64,000 nt of DNA from Zerene cesonia (Eukaryota; Arthropoda; Insecta; Lepidoptera; Pieridae): positions 1,798,001-1,862,000 of the forward strand of contig NC_052102.1 of assembly GCF_012273895.1 (NCBI RefSeq), in the 5' to 3' direction. Below, piece by piece: positions 56,887 to 64,000 of this stretch; the first letter of the stretch is position 1, and every line of letters starts with the position of its first letter. The notes under the pieces are model-generated. The model saw only the letters and a list, made by a program, of their open reading frames with translations, had not been told where the DNA came from and ran no database searches. Both the position numbers and the translations under genes were made by a program.

Positions 56887-57242
56887 GTTATAACCATGTC
56901 ATGGGTCAGCTAGCTACACATATGCATTCGCTATTGACCTAAATGGAATCAATCAACCTAACATTATCTGTGATTGAAACGTCCTATTTGATTACTAATA
57001 ATTGTAGGTACTCGTGCATTCTGTATTGCTCTCGTGATGCAAATGTTTGCGTCGTCTCCAGTCACTGCGCTAATAAACAAATCAATAAAACACACGAGTA
57101 TTTCATATTGTTTGTTATGTTGCGATTAGTCAGTTCTATTGGAAGATTGAGAATAACATGTTATTTGTAAATAGATTCGAGGAGTAATCGACATCAGCAA
57201 GATACGTACGTATGGTATGAGTATGCTAATAAGGTTGATCTA

Positions 57243-57460
57243 GAAATTAAATACTTTTCAACGGATTTTAAACGCGATTTATTCATTATATTACGTATAT
57301 TATTGTGGTCACGGGAGGATTGTCACGCTCGCTGTAAAGTGTTCGAAGCGTCGGGTTAATAATATAATTAATAAATCGCGTTTAAAATCCATTAAAAAGA
57401 GTTTAATTTCTAAATGTACAATACTGGTGTAAAATCAAACACAAGAAAATACTAAGGTTG
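57243..57460. mobile_element. Fold-back family C, near complete
   Basis: AACGGATTTTAAACGCGATT and AATAAATCGCGTTTAAAATC form the arms. The centre holds GTTCGAAGCGTCGGGTTAAT and GGTCACGGGAGG. The end CAAACACAAGAAAATACTA matches the copy at 13845-14050. Confidence 0.75.
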
Positions 57461-57538
57461 ATCTATTTAAGCTTAAGTGAAGTCCCGGGTCCCCTAGTGG
57501 GGTATAGGGCAGATGATATACATATGTGTCACTGATCG

Positions 57539-57679
57539 ATTTTTTTTTTTATGGACAAGTAGGTGATCAGCCTTCTGTCTGACCGAGACTTTTTTTTTGT
57601 GCGTCCCAACCGGGAATCGTAGCTAGGACCCCTCGGTTCTAAGCTAACGCGTTTACCACTGTACCAAGGAGGCGGTCTA
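57539..57679 (-). mobile_element. tRNA-derived SINE
   Basis: Read on the minus strand: CCGCCTCCTTGGTACAGTGG (box A-like), GGTAAACGCGTTAGC, then ACGATTCCCGGTTGGGACGC (box B-like), then GTCTCGGTCAGACAGAAGGC, TGATCACCTACTTGTCCATA and an A-run. This is the head, body and tail of a tRNA-derived SINE of a kind common in Lepidoptera. Confidence 0.75.
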
Positions 57680-57747
57680 TTTAAGCTTGCCATTGCCTGC
57701 CTTGCCTTGCATGCGTTGTCACTTCTATTTACTGTCGTGAAAATGCG

Positions 57748-58084
57748 TTTTTTTTTTTGTTCGGATGTCGACAAACATCGCCTGATGGTGAGCGCTACCA
57801 CCGCCCATGATCGTTTGCAAAGGCATATGCCTTTATAAATATAAAATATGCATATGGTCATATGCAGCTCTACAAAGTGACTGGCGACTTCAAAAGACGT
57901 GGTATAAAGCAAGAATTGATGAGTGGAATAAAAGAAAGTACTAGAAAGGGTTAGGGAAAGGAATACGAGTCTCTAGATCTCCCACTCACCACACAAAACA
58001 CAGAAACATTCTAATGCTAATATTTCACGCCGGTCTTCTGGTCGCTGACCCATTTCGTGCCGAAGTGTGCTTGAATTCCACAAT
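57748..58084 (-). mobile_element. SINE, complete but diverged
   Basis: The T-run at the start is the poly(A) tail. ATCGCCTGATGGTGAGCGCT, GATCTCCCACTCACCACACA, TATTTCACGCCGGTCTTCTG and TTTCGTGCCGAAGTGTGCTT are reverse complements of the SINE parts in order. Confidence 0.75.
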
Positions 58085-58138
58085 AATAATAAATAAAATA
58101 ATTTCCTGAAGCGGATCTTTTCGACACATAACTATTTT

Positions 58139-58200
58139 CAAACGACTTCAAAAAAAGAGGAAGTGAAATTCGACTGTTTTAGACTTTTTTTTAATAATTT
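58139..58200 (+). mobile_element. Interspersed repeat fragment (CCGACTT... type)
   Basis: AACGACTTCAAAAAAAGAGG then GTGAAATTCGACTGTTTTAG, as in 9088-9215. Confidence 0.4.
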
Positions 58201-58591
58201 AAGTAATGAAGTGAGATATCAAAATGGTGATTTTTTTTAATATTATAAAACTTCTCTGTAAAAAGCCTTATAGAACATAATATATTGGGTACAATAAATG
58301 ACATGAAGTCTCTTAAGGCTCATCTTTGTAGCAGCGTTTTTTCCAGTTCGATTCTTAAATCAATGCTAGATATTTTTCCAACGTCATTAACTGACGCCCG
58401 GAATTAATTACGTATCTTTTATCTAGGATTAGCATAAATCTTCAATTACTGTATGTTTATCGATCGATTACGAATTGCCACTACAAAAATAAACCTTCGA
58501 TTAGTTATTGATAAGCTTTTCTCAGAACATAAATTGCTAGATAAATTTTTGATAGAGGCTTTTCGATTAGGCTTGATTATCTAATCTAATA

Positions 58592-58700
58592 TTATAAACA
58601 AGAAACATTTGTGTTTATGTTTGTATATTTTTAATGTTTTCACATCAAAACCACTGGACCGATTTCAAAAATTCTTTCACCATTAGATAGCTTCATCGTC
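58592..58700 (+). mobile_element. Helitron family D, 3'-truncated
   Basis: CTAATATTATAAACAAGAAA, CCACTGGACCGATTTCAAAA and TCACCATTAGATAGCTTCAT follow the 33083-33247 order and stop before the hairpin, next to another Helitron copy. Confidence 0.6.
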
Positions 58701-58724
58701 ACTGAATAGCATCACACTAATATT

Positions 58725-58914
58725 AAAAATGTGAAAGTTTGTTTGCTTGGATGTTTGTCCGTCAATCACGCTGAAGCTACAGAACGGATATTGATACAAT
58801 TTGGTATACAGACAGGGTATGAGCTGACTTGGGTGATAGGATACTTTTTGTCCCGATTAAATGCTTCTTTAGGAAACTTGATATCCGGGCGGGCGTCGGA
58901 CGAGCGTCTAGTAG
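58725..58914 (+). mobile_element. Non-autonomous Helitron, family B
   Basis: It starts CACTAATATTAAAAATGTGA, contains TGTTTGTCCGTCAATCACGC and GGATACTTTTTGTCCCGATT, and ends GACGAGCGTCTAGTAGTG. Confidence 0.7.
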
Positions 58915-59925
58915 TGTATAAAGCCGCTGGTCGCACGACCCTTGGGTCTTAATATTAAGGCTCTTAAGTTGGTCTTAATAATCATAAATATCAATATAGT
59001 ATGGGTATTTTCTCAATAGAATAGTTTATCTATTAGATTTTCCTTGTAGTATTCTGCGGGGAAATACTAGAAACATAGTTAAGATGATTCTTGGAAAAAC
59101 AACCATGTGGCATCAGATAAGGAAAACATGCGAAATCCATCATTGGAGCGAACACATGTCGCAATAACTAAAAAAAACTTGTTTTTAATATATACTTTTA
59201 ATTTTATAGATTGAATACTCAAATAAGAATAGTAGGTACTTTAGTTGTTGTAAAAAATAAATATATACCTACATGAATAAAATTTTAGGACTGCGACTGT
59301 GATTTTAAAATAACTGCATGTAATGATTTCTTAATTGATTCACACGACACTTAAACAGCCCTCTCTGTATCCGTCTGTCTGCATTTCTTTTGTCTAGGGT
59401 AATCTTTGAAACAGCTGAACTGTTTTTTATGTGATATTGATGATAAAGAATTTGCAGGTTAACATAAAATTTGATCTTATCTTACAACAATAATAACTCA
59501 TAGTCGTGTAAATTGGTCAAAGTCGTTGGTGTGGCGTAGTCTTAAAGAAAATAATACTGCATATGCGAGTAGTAAAAAACCTGAAGGAAATAATATATGA
59601 CCTTGTTTAAACTACACGTGTGTTTAGAATAAACGTGTTTTTTTTATCATTTCGTCGTATTTTACAGACAACATAAGAAAACCTTTAACTTTTGTAATTT
59701 TTTGAAAAATCGGTCACAATAGCATAATTTTATTAGTCCATCCTATTATCCTGACAGGACTGATCAGATCTGGGTCACCAGGATTAAATAATTTACTTCA
59801 ACTGTGTACGGTAAGTACTAGAGCAAGTGTGACAATTTAGTTGATTCCATGATTAAAGCGAGTTTTTTAAGTTTATATTTTAACTATATTTATTTATGAT
59901 ATGACATTTGTATCTGGAGATATTT

Positions 59926-60050
59926 TTTATGTCATCGCGGGCAAGTGAGCTGGTGGTTCGCCTGATGGTAAACAGTTTTTAGGGAAAAGGAAAGGATGAA
60001 CATCTGGAAAGAAGGAATGGACTGGGAGGGGTGAGGAAAAGGAAACGTGC
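59926..60050 (-). mobile_element. SINE, 3' part
   Basis: TTATGTCATCGCGGGCAAGT, GGTGGTTCGCCTGATGGTAA and GGACTGGGAGGGGTGAGGAA are reverse complements of the SINE 3' half, with a deletion between. Confidence 0.65.
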
Positions 60051-60311
60051 CTCAGTGAAACAACACATCACCATGGTAATTTTGACCACGCGTTTGAAGC
60101 TGCGAGATGATAACCATAACAACAATGCATAGCACTCACTTCAGACGGATAAATTCAATTTGAACTGGCTTTCACTAGGCCAAGCCGTGGCGTGACTATA
60201 TGATTAATATTTGCTCAGATTTAATATTGATATCTCTTAGCGATGACAGTTTCAATAACGACTATTTGCGAAAGCGGTTAACATTAGTCTTATTTATTTT
60301 AATCATCATCA

Positions 60312-60638
60312 TCATCATCATGAGCCCATACATATTCCCACTGCTGGGACACAGGCCGCCTACGAGGATTCAGGCCATTATCCACCGCGCTGGCCAAGTG
60401 CGGGCTCGCGGATGTCACATGTCGTCGAACTTTTGATTCTTGGAAATGCCGGTTTCCTCACGATGATGGCCTGAACCCTCGGACAGCGCATTCGCAGAGG
60501 TACTACCTTTGCGAATGTTTATGGGCGGTGGTGATCGCTTACCATCAGGCGAACCACCAGCTCAGTTGCCCGCTATGACATAAAAAAAAGGCGGCCTGTG
60601 TCCCAGCAGTGGGAAAATGTATGGTCTCATGATGATGA
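60312..60638. repeat. Fold-back composite: 49-bp inverted repeats around a SINE 3' end
   Basis: Left arm 60312-60360 (including TTCCCACTGCTGGGACACAG) and right arm 60590-60638 are inverted with about three mismatches. Between them lie more of the left repeat (GCCAAGTGCGGGCTCGCGGA, TTTCCTCACGATGATGG) and a SINE 3' end (60490-60588). Confidence 0.85.
60490..60588 (+). mobile_element. SINE, 3' end only
   Basis: TTCGCAGAGGTACTACCTTT, ATGGGCGGTGGTGATCGCTT, then GCCCGCTATGACAT and an A-run. It matches the last 100 bases of 61879-62217 almost exactly. Confidence 0.8.
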
Positions 60639-60954
60639 ACATTCACTCTCGTCCTAGTAAATGAGAAGTACCTTAGCTACGTGCCATAATTTTTTTATTT
60701 TCTGTACGAAAACTCGTTTGATACAATATTTACGTATAAAAGTGAAAATAATAAATCCTGGCACCAATCACAGGCAAGATTCAAAAGGCTATGTCTTATC
60801 TATCTAGGCTGTTGTCTAGCTTTCCTGTGAATCAAAGCAATAAAGCTATAAATTATGAACTCTATTTCCCTTTTGATAGAAAAAGATTGTATGAAAAAAA
60901 TTAACACTATACAATTCATTTGTTTAAAAAAAATCTCCTTTGGCGTTATTATTT

Positions 60955-61075
60955 TCATTTTCCTCAATCTGTACCCATAATACCCAATAAATCCCGCAGA
61001 AATCGCTGTCGGTGATAAGACCACCCTTTGTACCATTTTGGTTAAAATTACTGCCATGATAGTTTATAATGTTAA
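60955..61075 (+). mobile_element. Possible LINE-related fragment
   Basis: GGTGATAAGACCACCCTTTG resembles the motif at 5101. The 85-codon frame on the other strand covers it and is probably not a gene. Confidence 0.3.
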
Positions 61076-61524
61076 TATCGTAAAAAAAAGCATTAAACAA
61101 AAAATAAATTATTTATTTACCATATACCTACATAAATAAACGTCAAATTGTTAAGGTAAAAAAATAAATACATGTAACACGTTCAAAACGTATTTTTTAT
61201 TCGTCCCCGCTTACAAATACAATTTTTTTTTACGATTATACGAAATTATTTTAATCCTAACGCTATAATAAATGTCGTATTTAAAAAGAGGCACGTGTAA
61301 GTAATTGCGCAGTTACGAACAAATTTGTTATATTCTCGTTCCAATAATATAACATTTTTCGCATAATTACCATTAAATAACATATAAACAGCAAAAGACA
61401 TTATAAATAACAAAAATAAGATAAGATAAATTACAATTTAAGTCTTATAAAGCGCTTTGTTATAAACATTTACATTATTTATGAATAAATGTATACATTT
61501 ATATCTATAATAAATAAAATAAAA

Positions 61525-61690
61525 CTAATATTATAAATGCGACAGTTTGTGAGGATGGATGTATATGTTTGTTACTCTTTCACGCAAAAGCTATTGAACC
61601 GATTGCAGTGAAATTTGGTACATAGGTAGCTGAAAAGCTGGAATAACACATTGGCAACTTTTTATCCCGATATTATTCCGGGATACAGAA
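61525..61690 (+). mobile_element. Non-autonomous Helitron, family A (3'-truncated)
   Basis: AAACTAATATTATAAATGCG, CTCTTTCACGCAAAAGCTAT and TTTTATCCCGATATTATTCC. It lacks the hairpin and CTAGT end. Confidence 0.65.
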
Positions 61691-61767
61691 TTACTATACT
61701 TAATTATTTAAACTCAAATATATAACTCTAATCGCAATAATTCAGATATTCAACTGGACAGCTATAT

Positions 61768-62296
61768 ATTATAAAGCTGAAGAGTTTGTTCGTTTGTTTG
61801 TTTGAACGTGCTAATCTCAGGAACTACTGGTCCGTTTTGAATTCTTTCAGTTTTAGATCTTATTCTGGTCTGATCTTATTGTGGTAGTCGAGCACGCTTC
61901 GGCACGAATTGGGCCAGCTCGCACCGGGGAAGTACCACACCCCCACAGAAAACCGGCGTGAAATAGTGGCATGCCACTGTGTTTCGTACGGTGAGTGGGG
62001 GAGCCGGAGGCCCGTTTCCTTTTCCTCACCCGTCCTAGTCCATTCCTTCTTTCCAGTCGTTAATCCTTTCCTTTTCCCTTACCCCATAAAAGCGGGCAGC
62101 GCATTCACAGAGGAACTACCTTTGCGAATGTTCATGGGCGGTGGTGATCGCTTACCATCAGGCGAACCACCAGCTCAGCTGCCCGCTATGACATAAAAAA
62201 AAAAAAAAAAAAAAAAAGATCCCCTGCAATAAAAGTAATGAGGGAGAATTTAGGTTTTATATGTACCACGAGCGAAGCCGGAGCGGACAGCTAGTC
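61768..62296 (+). mobile_element. Helitron family D interrupted by a SINE
   Basis: Left part 61768-61878 (AAGCTGAAGAGTTTGTTCGT, GCTAATCTCAGGAACTACTG) and right part 62218-62296 (ACCACGAGCGAAGCCGGAGC, GACAGCTAGT) match 53233-53400 around the SINE at 61879-62217. GATC(T) sequences at both sides may be the SINE target duplication. Confidence 0.75.
61879..62217 (+). mobile_element. SINE, complete reference copy
   Basis: TTGTGGTAGTCGAGCACGCT head, GGGCCAGCTCGCACCGGGGA, GAGTGGGGGAGCCGGAGGCC, CATAAAAGCGGGCAGCGCAT, TCATGGGCGGTGGTGATCGC, GCCCGCTATGACAT and a 23-A tail. It has no protein. The head is not clearly tRNA- or 5S-like. At least eight other copies or fragments lie in this window. Confidence 0.88.
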
Positions 62297-62685
62297 TGTA
62301 ATAAAACAGTAACTATTTGTATGTACGTCAATTACACAAAAACTGTCACAGCGATGGTGTACTATGCTAAACGGAACTCTGAATCCAAAAAACATATAAT
62401 TTGGGAGGTAGTCAATCCGGGATCGATTTCTTCATAAAAATAGGATAATAATGTTAAAAAAAAACACGAAACACAAAACACAAAACGCCAAGGGTTGCCA
62501 AATAGCTTGAAGATTTATTTTCGCACTCTCTGAAATGTTCAATGAGAATTTATTTGTTTGCGGATCTATTTTAACAATTGTTATTCCCCTAACATTTTAA
62601 AAACAACCCTTCCCTCTCGGATGTCGTGGATAGTAGACGTCTATATTGTTAATTATTTATATTTCAAAAATATAAAAACTGTTGC

Positions 62686-63685
62686 NNNNNNNNNNNNNNN
62701 NNNNNNNNNNNNNNNNNNNNNNNNNNNNNNNNNNNNNNNNNNNNNNNNNNNNNNNNNNNNNNNNNNNNNNNNNNNNNNNNNNNNNNNNNNNNNNNNNNNN
62801 NNNNNNNNNNNNNNNNNNNNNNNNNNNNNNNNNNNNNNNNNNNNNNNNNNNNNNNNNNNNNNNNNNNNNNNNNNNNNNNNNNNNNNNNNNNNNNNNNNNN
62901 NNNNNNNNNNNNNNNNNNNNNNNNNNNNNNNNNNNNNNNNNNNNNNNNNNNNNNNNNNNNNNNNNNNNNNNNNNNNNNNNNNNNNNNNNNNNNNNNNNNN
63001 NNNNNNNNNNNNNNNNNNNNNNNNNNNNNNNNNNNNNNNNNNNNNNNNNNNNNNNNNNNNNNNNNNNNNNNNNNNNNNNNNNNNNNNNNNNNNNNNNNNN
63101 NNNNNNNNNNNNNNNNNNNNNNNNNNNNNNNNNNNNNNNNNNNNNNNNNNNNNNNNNNNNNNNNNNNNNNNNNNNNNNNNNNNNNNNNNNNNNNNNNNNN
63201 NNNNNNNNNNNNNNNNNNNNNNNNNNNNNNNNNNNNNNNNNNNNNNNNNNNNNNNNNNNNNNNNNNNNNNNNNNNNNNNNNNNNNNNNNNNNNNNNNNNN
63301 NNNNNNNNNNNNNNNNNNNNNNNNNNNNNNNNNNNNNNNNNNNNNNNNNNNNNNNNNNNNNNNNNNNNNNNNNNNNNNNNNNNNNNNNNNNNNNNNNNNN
63401 NNNNNNNNNNNNNNNNNNNNNNNNNNNNNNNNNNNNNNNNNNNNNNNNNNNNNNNNNNNNNNNNNNNNNNNNNNNNNNNNNNNNNNNNNNNNNNNNNNNN
63501 NNNNNNNNNNNNNNNNNNNNNNNNNNNNNNNNNNNNNNNNNNNNNNNNNNNNNNNNNNNNNNNNNNNNNNNNNNNNNNNNNNNNNNNNNNNNNNNNNNNN
63601 NNNNNNNNNNNNNNNNNNNNNNNNNNNNNNNNNNNNNNNNNNNNNNNNNNNNNNNNNNNNNNNNNNNNNNNNNNNNNNNNNNNNN
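62686..63685. other. Assembly gap (1,000 N)
   Basis: Exactly 1,000 N. Unlike gap 1, the visible flanks are not alike. Frames through it are artefacts. Confidence 0.95.
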
Positions 63686-64000
63686 TACTATTTCTTTTCA
63701 TTGTATTTGATTGTATTGTTTAAATATGGAAATAAATAAATCATTTCAAATCATTTCATTTCACATCTCGCTAGTTGCTCTTTGCGAGAGAATGTGTGTG
63801 TTTCTCGAAGTAATTGAATACACTATATAAATGATCACTGATCAATTTTCTTTCAGGGAGCGTCCATAAATAACGTGAGACATTTTTCAGGATTCTTTGA
63901 CCCCCCCGCCCTCCTTGGTGAGATTTCGTGAGATTTTCCTTAACTCTCGCCCCCCCTCCCCAAATCTCACGTGAGATTTTTTGAAATATATTTTGACTAT
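63686..64000 (+). other. LINE-tail-like and C-rich repeat sequence at the right edge
   Basis: TTGTATTTGATTGTATTGTT, then ATGGAAATAAATAAATCATT with short TCATTTCA repeats resembles a LINE 3' end. From about 63858, GAGCGTCCATAAATAACGTG and C-runs with CTCACGTGAGATTT follow; GGGAGCGTCCATAAA-type repeats are common in arthropods. No gene. Confidence 0.4.

Larger units (their letters stand above)
54178..62685. other. Repeat-rich region without a convincing gene
   Basis: Apart from the repeats listed singly, sequence here is AT-rich. A possible orphan exon at 55105-55222 is the only protein-like stretch noted. 56100-56690 and 58930-59920 hold nothing recognised. Confidence 0.5.

Noticed and set aside
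57600..57679. Possible tRNA gene
   Set aside because: Box A- and B-like parts are followed by a SINE body and A-tail, and the cloverleaf is degraded.
60800..61057. 85-codon minus-strand frame
   Set aside because: Overlaps a repeat-like motif and matches no protein I recognise; AT-rich lower half.
62558..63739. Long open frames of 342-393 codons on both strands
   Set aside because: They run through the second N gap and contain no real codons beyond the flanks.

Overview
The window is nuclear DNA from an insect, almost certainly a butterfly or moth (Lepidoptera). It is AT-rich, its genes have short exons with GT-AG introns, and the non-coding DNA is packed with repeats typical of lepidopteran genomes: Helitron-type elements with 5' CTAATATTATAAA and a GC-rich hairpin before a CTAGT end, a poly(A)-tailed SINE of about 330 bases, and LINE 3' fragments. 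There is no operon, CRISPR array or other prokaryotic feature. Two 1,000-base N blocks (5714-6713 and 62686-63685) are assembly gaps.

Three real genes can be read exon by exon. (1) On the + strand at 73-22579, the last three coding exons of a gene that starts left of the window. They encode one membrane-spanning segment, a basic stop-transfer stretch and a cytoplasmic tail ending in Glu-Ser-Cys-Val, a class I PDZ ligand. It is probably a neuronal surface or adhesion protein; the family is not certain. (2) On the - strand at 39221-27919, a complete eight-exon arrestin of 381 residues, closest to the insect sensory/visual Arr1 type; every splice phase fits. (3) On the + strand at 44231-54166, a complete nine-exon gene for a 458-residue type II membrane protein of the gamma-glutamyltransferase family (glutathione hydrolase 7-like). 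It has lost the catalytic threonine and the other active-site motifs and looks like a pseudoenzyme.

Layout: 1-22.6 kb holds the tail exons of gene 1 and two long introns (17.8 and 4.3 kb) with repeats, hairpins, a gap and some GC-balanced unique blocks that may be regulatory. 22.6-27.9 kb is an AT-rich intergenic stretch. 27.9-39.2 kb is the arrestin gene. 39.2-44.2 kb is the space between the divergently transcribed arrestin and GGT-like genes, with a TATA box and homeodomain-type sites on the arrestin side and a perfect CRE on the GGT side. 44.2-54.2 kb is the GGT-like gene, with a mobile-element copy in most of its introns. 54.2-64 kb has no convincing gene and is dominated by SINE and Helitron copies, including nested and fold-back insertions. 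The three genes have no evident shared pathway; arrestin acts in sensory GPCR shut-off, while the other two are surface proteins.

The most interesting points are the catalytically dead but intact GGT-like gene, a nested stem-loop just inside its first intron, a perfect 27-base inverted repeat in the first intron of gene 1, two near-identical copies of an unclassified 350-base element 35 kb apart, and a gap whose two flanks carry the same sequence.
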